DNA of 64,000 nt, taken from positions 51,220-115,219 of the IMG/VR virus record IMGVR_UViG_3300030044_000014. One strand, written 5' to 3'. A program made the position numbers and the translations under genes. The notes beneath the pieces were generated by a model. It made no database searches and had not been told where the DNA came from. It saw nothing but the letters and a program-made list of their open reading frames with translations. Source of the DNA: a virus. This document shows, one piece after another, positions 8,178 to 15,629 of this stretch. Numbering within the stretch: position 1 is the stretch's first letter; each line of letters opens with the position of its first letter.

Positions 8178-10067
8178 ATGAATGTGAAGACTCCATGGGG
8201 CGAGATTGGCTATGTTACGTACAAGAGAACTTACTCTCGCAAGATGAACGACACTACGGAAGAATTCACAGACACGGTTGAACGAGTCCTTAACGCAGCA
8301 GACACACAACTCAATGTTGGATTCACTGCAGCTGAGCGTGCGCGAGCTCGAGACTATATGCTCGGACTAAAAGGAATTGTCGCGGGACGTTTCCTCTGGC
8401 AACTTGGAACAAAGACAGTAGAGAAGTTTGGACTCGCATCGCTTCAGAACTGCGCAGTCACTCTCGTAGATCATCCAATTCGTCCTTTCACTTGGGCATT
8501 TGATATGCTCATGCTTGGATCTGGCGTAGGATACAACATCCAACGCGAGTACGTATATAAGATCCCACCTGTAATGGATCGCGAGATCAAGGTCACACGC
8601 AAAGATACTAACGATGCTGACTTCATTATTCCTGATTCTCGTGAAGGATGGGTTAAGCTTCTTGAACACACGCTCTCCGCTTATCTCGTAGAAGGTAAGT
8701 CTTTCTCGTACTCTACTGTTCTCGTCCGTGGCAAAGGTGCTCCAATCAAGAGCTTCGGTGGTACTGCATCAGGACCAGAAGAGCTCTGCTGGGGTATTGA
8801 GCAGATCTGCAAGGTGCTTGACTCTCGTCGTGGCAAACAGGTTCGTCCTATCGATTGCCTAGACATCATGAACATCATCGGATACATCGTTGTATCTGGT
8901 AACGTACGTCGCTCAGCTCAGATCGCTATCGGTGATATGGATGACCTTCAGTTCCTCAATGCTAAGCGTTGGGACTTAGGCAATATCCCTAACTGGCGCG
9001 CGATGTCTAATAACTCGGTTGTATGCAATGACATGGCACTTCTCCCTGAAGCATTCTGGCAAGGTTACATCGGTAACGGTGAACCTTACGGACTCATCAA
9101 TCTTAAGCTCGCCCGTGAAGTCGGTCGCTTAGCAGATGGCGACATGTACCCAGATCAAAAGATCATCGGCTTTAATCCTTGCGCAGAGCAATCGTTAGAA
9201 GACAAAGAGACCTGCTGTCTCGCTGAGATCTTCTTGCCTAACATCGCTTCTAAAGAAGAGCTTATGGACGTTGCTACAATTCTATACAGGATCAACAAGC
9301 ATTCGTTAGCTCTGTCGTGCCATCACCCAGAGACAGAAGAAGTCGTTCACCGCAACATGCGTATGGGCATAGGCATGACTGGTATCCTTCAAGCATCTGA
9401 TGAACAACGCTCGTGGCTGTCTGACTGCTATAAGCATTTACGTCAATATGACGCTCGCTACTCTGCTGAGAAGGGTTGGCCGAAATCTATTAAGCTTACT
9501 ACTGTTAAGCCTAGTGGAACACTTAGCACACTCGCTGGGGTTACGTCAGGCGTTCACCCAGCTATCTACCAACACTTCATCCGTCGTATCCGCATGGCAT
9601 CAGACTCTCCGCTAATCGCCGTCTGTCGCACCAATGGGTACAAAGTAGAGTACCAGAAGAACTTCGATGGAACAGACGATAAGAACACCATGGTAGTGGA
9701 GTTCCCATGCTCGTATCCTAAAGGAACAGTATTGGCGAACGATACTACAGCTATCGATCAGCTCAAATGGGTTAAGAAGCTTCAAACTGAATGGTCTGAC
9801 AACTCTGTCTCTTGTACTGTCTACTACCGCAAGGAAGAGCTTGAAGACATCAAAGCTTGGTTGCTTGCTAACTACAATAACTCCCATAAGACTGTTAGCT
9901 TCTTACTACATAACGACCATGGGTTCACACAAGCTCCGTACGAAGAGATCACTGAAGATCAGTACAATACTCTACGTGCTAACACTACACCTATTCATGG
10001 TATTGAAGAAGAGTTCGAGTTTATGGATAGTTTAGAGTGCGAAGGTGGCGTGTGCCCAATCAAGTGA
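8178..10067 (+). CDS. nrdJ: Adenosylcobalamin-dependent (class II) ribonucleotide reductase
   Basis: 629 residues. Shows the reductase core: LASLQNCAVT with the N-terminal redox Cys, a central FNPCAEQ active-site loop with Cys and Glu, and VKPSGTLSTLAG near the phosphate-binding site; the tail CEGGVC supplies the C-terminal redox cysteines. The layout matches monomeric RTPR-type class II enzymes, and there is no NrdB partner beside it. It needs B12 and works with or without oxygen. The only plus-strand gene in this part; ribosome site AAAAGGAA. A hairpin terminator follows immediately, inside the convergent gene. Confidence 0.93.
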   Translation: MNVKTPWGEIGYVTYKRTYSRKMNDTTEEFTDTVERVLNAADTQLNVGFTAAERARARDYMLGLKGIVAGRFLWQLGTKTVEKFGLASLQNCAVTLVDHPIRPFTWAFDMLMLGSGVGYNIQREYVYKIPPVMDREIKVTRKDTNDADFIIPDSREGWVKLLEHTLSAYLVEGKSFSYSTVLVRGKGAPIKSFGGTASGPEELCWGIEQICKVLDSRRGKQVRPIDCLDIMNIIGYIVVSGNVRRSAQIAIGDMDDLQFLNAKRWDLGNIPNWRAMSNNSVVCNDMALLPEAFWQGYIGNGEPYGLINLKLAREVGRLADGDMYPDQKIIGFNPCAEQSLEDKETCCLAEIFLPNIASKEELMDVATILYRINKHSLALSCHHPETEEVVHRNMRMGIGMTGILQASDEQRSWLSDCYKHLRQYDARYSAEKGWPKSIKLTTVKPSGTLSTLAGVTSGVHPAIYQHFIRRIRMASDSPLIAVCRTNGYKVEYQKNFDGTDDKNTMVVEFPCSYPKGTVLANDTTAIDQLKWVKKLQTEWSDNSVSCTVYYRKEELEDIKAWLLANYNNSHKTVSFLLHNDHGFTQAPYEEITEDQYNTLRANTTPIHGIEEEFEFMDSLECEGGVCPIK

Positions 10068-10069
10068 TA

Positions 10070-10279
10070 CTAGTCAACGGCGTTCCCCACGTTTTTCTGT
10101 GGGGAATTCTTACTCCGCTCTGCAAGCCGGTTCGATGCGTTCGGGACTCTTTCCCAATACGTTGACCAGTATCTAAATTCATAATTGTGATTACTCCTTG
10201 ATATTCCTAGTTTTTCTAGGAGTTGGAGTAGTTCATATAGATCTGAATTATTGGTCCACATCTTTTTGCCGTCTCTCAT
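10070..10279 (-). CDS. Microprotein of the LLxKLGI family, 69 aa
   Basis: Residues ~13-35 read DLYELLQLLEKLGISRS, one of the best examples of the shared amphipathic motif. The rest is basic and polar with YW/W-rich spots (FRYWSTYW). It follows the membrane protein gene with a TGATATG stop-start junction. No known family; function unknown. Confidence 0.7.
   Translation of the reverse strand: MRDGKKMWTNNSDLYELLQLLEKLGISRSNHNYEFRYWSTYWERVPNASNRLAERSKNSPQKNVGNAVD
10083..10106 (+). terminator. Hairpin terminator of nrdJ
   Basis: TTCCCCAC - 8-nt T-rich loop - GTGGGGAA, a perfect 8-bp stem 16 nt after the nrdJ stop. It lies within the C-terminal codons of the convergent small gene. Confidence 0.6.
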
Positions 10280-10280
10280 A

Positions 10281-10601
10281 TCAACCCAGCTTCGTTAAGA
10301 TAAGACCCAATACAATGAAGACACATCCGGCTAACGTGTAACCCGTTGGCCGGACTCCGTATAGGACTAGTGGCACGAGCACGTATGCTCCCACAATCAT
10401 GGAGTCCCAAATCAAAGCACGCACGTATAGCTGATCCTTAAGCGGAGATTCCTTCGCGATATATAGCCATAAGAAATTTACAATGACCGCAAGAATCAAA
10501 CCTATTGGGAAGAACCAATGTGTTTGCTTAAGACCATTCGAATACGATACAACCACGGATAGGATGTAGATAACGAACCCGACTAGGTATGGTATCATCA
10601 T
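10281..10601 (-). CDS. Small four-helix membrane protein, 106 aa
   Basis: Four predicted membrane segments fill most of the chain (starts near residues 2, 29, 57 and 80). Start at the ATG ATG pair (10601/10598) is supported by AAGGGAG and by the promoter element just upstream; a longer reading frame to 10802 crosses the control region and is rejected. No family assigned; general topology is like small multidrug-resistance or holin-like proteins, without key residues. Confidence 0.7.
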   Translation of the reverse strand: MMIPYLVGFVIYILSVVVSYSNGLKQTHWFFPIGLILAVIVNFLWLYIAKESPLKDQLYVRALIWDSMIVGAYVLVPLVLYGVRPTGYTLAGCVFIVLGLILTKLG

Positions 10602-10623
10602 TGGGACTCCCTTATTACAGGGG

Positions 10624-10667
10624 TTTATAGCGTCGGGACGCGAGCGGCCCGGCGTAGCAGTGTCAGT
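10624..10667 (-). promoter_or_regulatory. 17-bp ACTGACACTGCTACGCC element plus TATAAA box (copy A)
   Basis: The 17-mer (10667 to 10651, minus strand) is followed after 21 bp by TATAAA, then by the ribosome site of the gene starting at 10601. CGGCCC and GGGCCG flank the 17-mer so that it can sit in a hairpin loop. One of five copies in the window. Confidence 0.6.
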
Positions 10668-11064
10668 GGGCCGGTGCAATGCGCTCGACGAATTCTTTCG
10701 CTGCGGTAAGCGATTCGTTTGGAGACTGTAGTTTGAGCTTTCGCAACATAGACATGACCTGTCTAGTGCGCTTAACCTTATGGATGAATTGCCTGACGTC
10801 ATCTCTATCTTGGGGAGTTTCTTGTTGTTGATTGTAGTAGTCGTACTTCATCTCAACATAATCCTTAGACTCTTTGAGTCCCCAACCAAACACTTGCTGA
10901 ATGAATGGTCCAGATGTTACACCAGGGTCATAATGTGATCTGTAACAAGATGGTATGCGTGTAGCTTTACCAAGGAAGCTGGTGAGCAGGCGAACAGCTT
11001 TGATATCATAAATCTTGTTCTCTACTCGACGGCGAGGTTTATTCTTGATCGGCGATGATGTCAT
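10663..11064 (-). CDS. Hypothetical basic protein with C-terminal LLxKLGI-family motif, 133 aa
   Basis: N-terminus is basic (NKPRRR); residues ~100-130 read VMSMLRKLKLQSPNES, the family motif followed by the common S-P turn. Unlike the microproteins it has a ~95-residue N-terminal region of its own. Its start overlaps the end of the upstream gene by 26 nt. Function unknown. Confidence 0.7.
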   Translation of the reverse strand: MTSSPIKNKPRRRVENKIYDIKAVRLLTSFLGKATRIPSCYRSHYDPGVTSGPFIQQVFGWGLKESKDYVEMKYDYYNQQQETPQDRDDVRQFIHKVKRTRQVMSMLRKLKLQSPNESLTAAKEFVERIAPAH

Positions 11065-11347
11065 CGATGTCCATCCCTAATAAGATGTAGTCAATTGAGC
11101 GATCCTCGTGCCACTGACGAAACTCTGCTTGAATAGAACCTTGGATATAGGTCATGCCACCGTCTTTGTTCTTCATGTATAGGTTGACAGATCCATCCTT
11201 CTCTTTTATGGCAGCGATCTTGCCAAACGATGTAGCAGAAGAACTAGTAGCTCTGATCCAGTCAGGAGCAAACCAGTATGGAACACCACGCTTAGATACG
11301 TGGTCACTTTCTCTTAGAGGCTTTTCGATCTTTGATTTCTTGCTCAC
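11039..11347 (-). CDS. Hypothetical protein, 102 aa
   Basis: GTG start after GAGGAG. Contains a beta-rich central part (SVNLYMKNKDGGMTYIQG) and acidic C-terminus. No family recognised. Tightly packed with overlaps on both sides. Confidence 0.65.
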   Translation of the reverse strand: MSKKSKIEKPLRESDHVSKRGVPYWFAPDWIRATSSSATSFGKIAAIKEKDGSVNLYMKNKDGGMTYIQGSIQAEFRQWHEDRSIDYILLGMDIDDIIADQE

Positions 11348-11492
11348 GTTTCTTTAACTCCTCTACTGCGTCTCGCTTAGCCATTCTTCTTGTTAGATAG
11401 TATATCCATGTCCCGTGCACCATGCTCGGATCCGGACTCTTTAACTTCAGCTTCACTAGCAATTTGTAAAGACCTCTTGCGTTCCTCAGCAT
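11304..11492 (-). CDS. Microprotein of the LLxKLGI family, 62 aa
   Basis: Residues 8-24 read LYKLLVKLKLKSPDPSM, family motif with the S-P turn, followed by a Lys/Glu-rich helix to the end. It overlaps the upstream member by 116 nt in another frame and the downstream gene by 44 nt, an unusually deep overlap of two family members. GAGAGTGAG serves as possible ribosome site. Confidence 0.6.
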   Translation of the reverse strand: MLRNARGLYKLLVKLKLKSPDPSMVHGTWIYYLTRRMAKRDAVEELKKREQEIKDRKASKRK

Positions 11493-11625
11493 GTCTCACT
11501 CTCGCAGCATACATCGCAAAGTTAAATTCTTTATTGTCTGGCCAATCCCACGGCAGAATATCTTGTCCTATATCTATTACCTTCAGACGAAATAGCACAT
11601 GAGATAATTTATCAAGTGATTGCAT
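11377..11625 (-). CDS. LLxKLGI-family protein, 82 aa (start uncertain)
   Basis: From the ATG at 11625 the protein opens with SLDKLSHVLFRLKVIDIG, the family motif near the N-terminus as in most members, followed by a Trp-containing segment and a charged helix. A longer frame to 11742 would overlap RNase H by 101 nt. Neither start has a good ribosome site. Confidence 0.6.
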   Translation of the reverse strand: MQSLDKLSHVLFRLKVIDIGQDILPWDWPDNKEFNFAMYAARVRHAEERKRSLQIASEAEVKESGSEHGARDMDILSNKKNG

Positions 11626-11641
11626 CTCATTGAGAGTTTTT

Positions 11642-12115
11642 CTACGGGCTGCAAGGAAGTTTTGGTTCAACGAGGCCAGTGGTTCCTTTTCCAAGGCGAG
11701 CTGCTTTAGCCAATCGATCACAGCCTTCATTATGCTCATCACCGGAATGCCCCTTCACCCAACGTGTAGTCGCTTTAGTAGTTCCGTATATGCTTCTAAG
11801 TTTGATATAGAGTGGCGCAAGGTGGAGCGCTTTGCATTGGTATGCTCCGCTTGCATATCCGAGTACAAGCTGTGAGTCAGAGACGAGCACAACTTCATGA
11901 GGACCCTGTGCGAGTACATCTTGTGTGTTGAGTATCTTGAAGACGTGTTCAAGACCGACGATCGCAGCTGTAATTTCTGCAACATTGTTAGTAGCTTTCG
12001 TGAGGTATCCATTCCCCTCTGAATGCAAGGATCCGTCGATGACGCATCTCCATCCATAGCCACCATCAGAGTCGAATGTATTCCCGGATCCGTCAGCATA
12101 TAGTTCAACCTTCAT
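11642..12115 (-). CDS. rnhA: Ribonuclease HI
   Basis: 157 residues, the usual length. YADGSGN (Asp8), Glu47 in NNVAEITAA, Asp80 in LVSDSQ and Asp133 after KGHSGDEHN give the four metal-binding acids, and TRWVKGHSG is the conserved His loop. Removes RNA from RNA-DNA hybrids, such as Okazaki primers. No ribosome-binding surprises; the downstream microprotein gene begins 17 nt after its stop. Confidence 0.92.
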   Translation of the reverse strand: MKVELYADGSGNTFDSDGGYGWRCVIDGSLHSEGNGYLTKATNNVAEITAAIVGLEHVFKILNTQDVLAQGPHEVVLVSDSQLVLGYASGAYQCKALHLAPLYIKLRSIYGTTKATTRWVKGHSGDEHNEGCDRLAKAARLGKGTTGLVEPKLPCSP

Positions 12116-12275
12116 TATCTTTCCTATTCTGGAGTCGTGTTAACATACGAAGTCCTACTGAGGTTTCATAGTATTGAGGCGCCACTCCAAATTTCCATAG
12201 TAATTTGTACAGCGCCATCCAAGCATTAATGGCTCTATCGTCTAGGTTTAAATGACCTGTCTTTAGTCTTCCCAT
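12105..12275 (-). CDS. Microprotein of the LLxKLGI family, 56 aa
   Basis: Residues ~20-36 read MALYKLLWKFGVAPQYY, the family motif with F replacing the second L. Start at 12275 is chosen because a longer frame would be antisense to the plus-strand gene at 12310; the minus-strand TATACT touches the ATG. Overlaps the RNase HI start by 11 nt. Confidence 0.65.
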   Translation of the reverse strand: MGRLKTGHLNLDDRAINAWMALYKLLWKFGVAPQYYETSVGLRMLTRLQNRKDNEG

Positions 12276-12277
12276 AG

Positions 12278-12283
12278 TATAAT
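12278..12283 (+). promoter_or_regulatory. TATAAT box for the plus-strand gene at 12310
   Basis: TATAAT 26 nt before the ATG with a GTAGGAG ribosome site between; it overlaps the start of the divergent microprotein gene. Confidence 0.45.
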
Positions 12284-12309
12284 AAACCTTACGTAGGAGA
12301 TTGTACGAA

Positions 12310-12576
12310 ATGGCAATGCAACCAGATGCTCTCAAAGCTAAGATGAAAGATACCATCTACAACGGTCTTAAAGCTCAGTTCGGTTCAGCAGCTGGCAAAG
12401 GTGCTAACTACACACCTATCGCAGATGCTCAATGGCAGGCGATGGCTGAAGCAATCTCAGGTATTGCAGCCGACATCGTGATGGAGATCACGACGAATGC
12501 TACAGTATTACCTGGTATTCCAACTGCTGGATCACCTGCAGCTCAAGTCACTGTTGGACCTGGACAGATCCTTTAA
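12310..12576 (+). CDS. Small conserved phage protein, 88 aa
   Basis: Ala/Gly-rich, with a helical first half and MEITTNATVLPG then PGQIL at the end. Small phage proteins with an EITTNA segment and Gly-Pro-rich tail occur near baseplate or tail-fibre genes, but no function is established. It stands alone on the plus strand among minus-strand genes with its own TATAAT box and ribosome site (TAGGAG); its end overlaps the convergent neighbour by 4 nt. Confidence 0.65.
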   Translation: MAMQPDALKAKMKDTIYNGLKAQFGSAAGKGANYTPIADAQWQAMAEAISGIAADIVMEITTNATVLPGIPTAGSPAAQVTVGPGQIL

Positions 12577-12857
12577 TAGTTCTTCGTGATCTTAAACGAA
12601 TTGATCTTACTAGCACGAGGCTCTTGCTTCTCGTGCTCAGGGTAAATCTCTACTTTCATTCTAGTCTCGCCATCATCATGCTCAGTAGTAGGTTTGATTG
12701 CCTCGATAGTGAGGCATTCAACCATTGCACCTGTGCCTGGATCCTCTTCACTGATAGTGAGATCAAGAGTAAGGTCTTTACTGTTAGATCCATAGCCAAG
12801 CATCTCGTATCCAATCTTAGACAGGACCATATCAAGCTGTGCCTTAGAGATCTTCAT
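12573..12857 (-). CDS. Hypothetical protein, 94 aa
   Basis: Beta-strand-rich middle (LTLDLTISEED) with Glu/Lys-rich end. AAGGGAG ribosome site. The codons near 12612-12637 can fold into a perfect 8-bp hairpin (AGCACGAG/CTCGTGCT) that may end the convergent transcript. No family recognised. Confidence 0.65.
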   Translation of the reverse strand: MKISKAQLDMVLSKIGYEMLGYGSNSKDLTLDLTISEEDPGTGAMVECLTIEAIKPTTEHDDGETRMKVEIYPEHEKQEPRASKINSFKITKNY

Positions 12858-12866
12858 ATTGCTCCC

Positions 12867-13214
12867 TTAAAATAGTTCGTCACCATCGTACACAATACCC
12901 TTACCGTTATATCCACGCGGAGCAGCGTCAGATGAACCGGTAATGAATCGAGCTTCAAGTGAGTTGATAAAGTCTAATGCATGATCGACAGCAAGATGGT
13001 GGTGTGACCGCTCATCTTCCCGCTTATTAAAGAATCGCTTCGGGTATTTCGTATCTGCCTCATCTCTGATGCCTTCGATACGAGCCTTAATCATGTCCAT
13101 GCTCTCAAGCCCTTGGCTAACGAAATGAATAGCCTGCTTCATAGCATGATGATAAGCCATCTTACCTTTTGGCGTCGGGATGCGCTTGTATACGAACTTC
13201 CCCATCGATTTCAT
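12867..13214 (-). CDS. Hypothetical helical protein, 115 aa
   Basis: His-rich helical protein (KMAYHHAMKQAIHF, HHHLAVDHALDFI). The repeated His pairs could bind metal. Overlaps the end of the metalloprotease gene by about 50 nt; ribosome site not obvious, so the start may be the ATG at 13205. No family recognised. Confidence 0.6.
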   Translation of the reverse strand: MKSMGKFVYKRIPTPKGKMAYHHAMKQAIHFVSQGLESMDMIKARIEGIRDEADTKYPKRFFNKREDERSHHHLAVDHALDFINSLEARFITGSSDAAPRGYNGKGIVYDGDELF

Positions 13215-13722
13215 CAACACTACCGCGGTCGCCGATACACTTAGGACTGACGTTGAAGAGCTCATCGACTAGATCCTCTCTATTCTTCTTGTAGTATGTT
13301 GATTCCAATATATGCGGGAACATAATTGAAACCGGACCATCCTTCGTGACTGCTTTGCAGTGTTCGCGAGGTATTAGACAATGACCCATCTCGTGGAATA
13401 CTAATTCTTCCCTTTGATACTCATCCATCTTTTTCCAAGACTTCGAATGGATCTTAATAACCATTCTACCTGCCCTGTTTCGCGCACAGTAACCCACAGT
13501 TCGGTCAGTCCAACTCGTACGAATATCTCCGAAGGACATATTCATCTTGTCGAGACTTACAGGATGCCCTCTCAATCGTGCTTCATATATGAACGATTCT
13601 ATGATCGGATTAAAGGTCTTATCAATGTAGTCTGTCTTGTACTCTATTGGAGTAGGAGAGGCATTTATTGTGGTGCAACTGAGTGAACAACTTAAGGTGA
13701 GGATTAAGAATAGGTAACGCAC
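13162..13722 (-). CDS. Zincin-like metalloprotease, predicted lipoprotein
   Basis: 186 residues. Signal peptide ending in a Cys (LSCSLSC, Cys16) predicts lipid anchoring. VFHEMGHCLIPREH gives the HExxH zinc site (His110, His114, Glu111) with a third His121, and SIM (132-134) is placed like a Met-turn, as in metzincins. GTG start after GGAGTTG. With the subtilase at 2776 this is the second predicted surface protease in the window. Similar short lipoproteins are known to me mostly from Bdellovibrio-type bacteria, but substrate is unknown. Confidence 0.72.
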   Translation of the reverse strand: MRYLFLILTLSCSLSCTTINASPTPIEYKTDYIDKTFNPIIESFIYEARLRGHPVSLDKMNMSFGDIRTSWTDRTVGYCARNRAGRMVIKIHSKSWKKMDEYQREELVFHEMGHCLIPREHCKAVTKDGPVSIMFPHILESTYYKKNREDLVDELFNVSPKCIGDRGSVDEIDGEVRIQAHPDAKR

Positions 13723-13737
13723 AGCCCAACTCCGCTA

Positions 13738-13743
13738 TATAAT
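13738..13743 (+). promoter_or_regulatory. TATAAT box exactly 6 nt before ATG (leaderless start)
   Basis: TATAAT-AGACCT-ATG for the gene at 13750; no Shine-Dalgarno sequence. Same geometry as at 646. Confidence 0.6.
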
Positions 13744-13749
13744 AGACCT

Positions 13750-13980
13750 ATGAACAACTGCAAAATCTGTATCCTAAGTCACATGCAAATGCACCCAGAA
13801 CTAGTGTTCTGGATGAAGTGTCCATCTTGTGGCTACACTCAGTACGATGCAGCCTCGCACAAGAGATATCCCAAAGTCTCCCGCTTCTTTAGATACGACG
13901 GAACTGATCTATCGACTCAGCCGGTAGATAAGTCAGAAGTACCAGATGCGGACTCGTCCAGCGCTTCACATAAGGAATAG
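13750..13980 (+). CDS. Small zinc-ribbon-like protein, 76 aa
   Basis: CKIC (residues 4-7) and CPSC (~24-27) form two CxxC knuckles likely to bind zinc; the remainder is polar and Ser/Asp-rich. Likely leaderless. Its last 92 nt overlap the convergent gene on the minus strand. Confidence 0.6.
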   Translation: MNNCKICILSHMQMHPELVFWMKCPSCGYTQYDAASHKRYPKVSRFFRYDGTDLSTQPVDKSEVPDADSSSASHKE

Positions 13981-14143
13981 ATCCTTCAGGAGCGTCAACG
14001 TAAAACAACCGGCCTTCAGCTGGTTGTAACGTAAAGAACTCATTATTGGCTTCACCATACGGCATCTCAGGATGCGGCTTTGGTTGACCGTTAACCTGTA
14101 TCGTTATCGGCGTCTTCTCATCATTTAGATAGTAGATCTCCAT
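13889..14143 (-). CDS. Hypothetical protein, 84 aa
   Basis: Beta-rich small protein (ITIQVNGQPKPH, LFYVDAPEG). Start at 14143 overlaps the stop of the upstream gene (TGATG). The 3' end is antisense to the small zinc-ribbon gene. No family recognised. Confidence 0.6.
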   Translation of the reverse strand: MEIYYLNDEKTPITIQVNGQPKPHPEMPYGEANNEFFTLQPAEGRLFYVDAPEGSIPYVKRWTSPHLVLLTYLPAESIDQFRRI

Positions 14144-14427
14144 CACCAACTCCACAGCAGTCCAGCTGCTTGCTTCTTAATATCAATGTTCAATACTAAA
14201 TGTCTAGCCAGAGTAATCGCTACAGGCTTACCAGTAGCAACAGCAGCGACTGGTGTTAATGCGAATACGATATACTTATTGTTGTCCGCTATCTTCTGAC
14301 CATACTTTTCAATGTTCTTAACTGTTTGCTTTAACTCAACATTCTGTTCGTAATAGGCATTAGTAGCAGATCCGCATCCAGCTCTTCCAGCCAAACATGT
14401 ACCAACAACTAAAGCCTCTAACAACAT
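14143..14427 (-). CDS. Small protein with two hydrophobic segments, 94 aa
   Basis: Hydrophobic N-terminus (LLEALVVGTCLAG) and central membrane-like segment (IVFALTPVAAVATG). GAGG ribosome site. Followed by a coupled gene. Possible small membrane protein; no family. Confidence 0.6.
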   Translation of the reverse strand: MLLEALVVGTCLAGRAGCGSATNAYYEQNVELKQTVKNIEKYGQKIADNNKYIVFALTPVAAVATGKPVAITLARHLVLNIDIKKQAAGLLWSW

Positions 14428-14651
14428 TACTTTGCCTCTGTATGGGAAAACTGCCCATTATCGAAATGCGCTGTCTTGTGGTTCAGTACATGTAGGTTAA
14501 TAACTGCTGCATCAACTTCACCATCATCTACTTTAAGATTGTCAACTAAGAAATCACAGGCAGGATCAATGGATAGGAACTTACGGTGTGTTACTTTACC
14601 ACTCTCCGCGAATGTTACAACCCATTGAAAGCCATCGAATTTAAGATTCAT
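14427..14651 (-). CDS. Hypothetical protein, 74 aa
   Basis: Good ribosome site (TAGGAGA). N-terminal beta-hairpin-like segment (FDGFQWVVTFAESGK). Touches both neighbours. No family recognised. Confidence 0.6.
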   Translation of the reverse strand: MNLKFDGFQWVVTFAESGKVTHRKFLSIDPACDFLVDNLKVDDGEVDAAVINLHVLNHKTAHFDNGQFSHTEAK

Positions 14652-14790
14652 CGCTATCTCCTAACTGGTTTTTCAAAGACATAACTGTCAGTTCGTCTAT
14701 CAATTTATCGAACCGGGAAGGAGAGATGACTTTGATTCTATACAGGATCCTCAGTAGTTTTGCTATCGCTTGAGCTCTCTGTACGGTCAT
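14641..14790 (-). CDS. Microprotein of the LLxKLGI family, 49 aa (start uncertain)
   Basis: Contains AIAKLLRILYRIKVISPSRF, the family motif with the following S-P turn, then a second helix (LIDELTVMSL). The frame is open to 14895 but that part is Met/Thr-rich and antiphase to the upstream gene, so the ATG at 14790 is preferred. No clear ribosome site. Confidence 0.6.
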   Translation of the reverse strand: MTVQRAQAIAKLLRILYRIKVISPSRFDKLIDELTVMSLKNQLGDSDES

Positions 14791-15028
14791 TGAACGGGTT
14801 GTCATCATAGTCATAATCATCGTAATCCCGCTCATAGTTGTCCCACTCGCATGGACAGTTATCTTTGCGCTGCCGGCACTCTTCGTGACAATCATCTTCT
14901 AATATGTCTTGAACGTGGAACAACTCTTTCTCAGCAGATCGAACCCAACCATGCAATAGCTTTAATAAGCCTTCACATGCTTCCAACGAATCCATATCTT
15001 CTTCAAGATCAATCTTCCGCTGCTTCAT
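14738..15028 (-). CDS. Acidic small protein with LLKLLHGW segment, 96 aa
   Basis: ACEGLLKLLHGWVRSAEKE near residue 17 resembles the microprotein motif; the C-terminal half is extremely acidic and Tyr/Asp-rich (DYDDYDYDDN) with four Cys in CHEEC and CPC. AAGGTGA ribosome site. Acidic tails of this kind can mimic DNA, but nothing proves that here. Confidence 0.6.
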   Translation of the reverse strand: MKQRKIDLEEDMDSLEACEGLLKLLHGWVRSAEKELFHVQDILEDDCHEECRQRKDNCPCEWDNYERDYDDYDYDDNPFNDRTESSSDSKTTEDPV

Positions 15029-15161
15029 TTGGGCTCACCTTGTTTTTACGCTTATAGTCTTTCTTAGTCTTATGCCGCTTATTAGAAGGTAGAGTCAAGC
15101 GAACTCCATATAGTCCACGCTTGATCTTCTCTTTAGCTTTCTTTGCCTTCTTCTTGTCCAC
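15009..15161 (-). CDS. Short Lys-rich basic protein, 50 aa
   Basis: GTG start preceded by GAGGAATAA overlapping the stop of the lipoprotein gene. Over a third of residues are Lys or Arg (DKKKAKKAKEKIKRG), suggesting RNA, ribosome or DNA binding. Overlaps the next gene by 20 nt. Confidence 0.55.
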   Translation of the reverse strand: MDKKKAKKAKEKIKRGLYGVRLTLPSNKRHKTKKDYKRKNKVSPNEAAED

Positions 15162-15359
15162 TTATTCCTCGTATTTGCAGAATGTAGTTTTAAGATTACG
15201 TAGGCATTCAGCGTAACATATTACTTTAGAGTCCCTAGCGCAAGCTGTCGCTTTTGCATCCAACTGATCGAGTAGAACAGGACTGCAGCTATAGTTGTCT
15301 GGATTACTACGTCCGCAACCAGCAACAGCAAGAAACAATACAGCATATAAAAACCTCAT
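15162..15359 (-). CDS. Small Cys-rich lipoprotein, 65 aa
   Basis: Signal peptide with lipobox VAGC at ~12-15, then six further cysteines in about 50 residues, which could form disulfides outside the cytoplasm. Small phage lipoproteins sometimes block superinfecting phages; that is inference only. Confidence 0.65.
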   Translation of the reverse strand: MRFLYAVLFLAVAGCGRSNPDNYSCSPVLLDQLDAKATACARDSKVICYAECLRNLKTTFCKYEE

Positions 15360-15360
15360 G

Positions 15361-15627
15361 TTAATCCTTTTTCTTCTTCTTGGGTTTCTCTACTGGTTCA
15401 CAAGGCGGATCGCCCCAAACCAATACAGTCGCACCATTGTGCCCGTGTATATCCATAAGAGCATCTACACTCTTATGTAACTCAAACGATGACTTAAAAG
15501 AAACCCATAGCATGTGTGCTTCGCCATTAGGATACACGGAACCAACAGCAATGATACCAGTTCCAGACATTCCGCTAATATCAGTGATACGGTTCAGATA
15601 AAACGTCCGGATCTTTAGAGATAACAT
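15361..15627 (-). CDS. Hypothetical protein, 88 aa
   Basis: Start at 15627 has GAGGAG upstream. Strand-rich (GIIAVGSVYPNGEAHMLW, ATVLVWGDP) with a Lys-rich tail. The pattern looks like a compact beta fold; no family recognised. Continues the co-directional run of short genes. Confidence 0.6.
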   Translation of the reverse strand: MLSLKIRTFYLNRITDISGMSGTGIIAVGSVYPNGEAHMLWVSFKSSFELHKSVDALMDIHGHNGATVLVWGDPPCEPVEKPKKKKKD

Positions 15628-15629
15628 AC

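Noticed and set aside
10602-10802. N-terminal extension of the small membrane protein
   Set aside because: Runs through the 17-mer control element; a strong ribosome site marks 10601.
12612-12637. Hairpin AGCACGAG/CTCGTGCT as a firm terminator
   Set aside because: It lies in coding sequence of the minus-strand gene and has no T-tract, so it is only mentioned with that gene.
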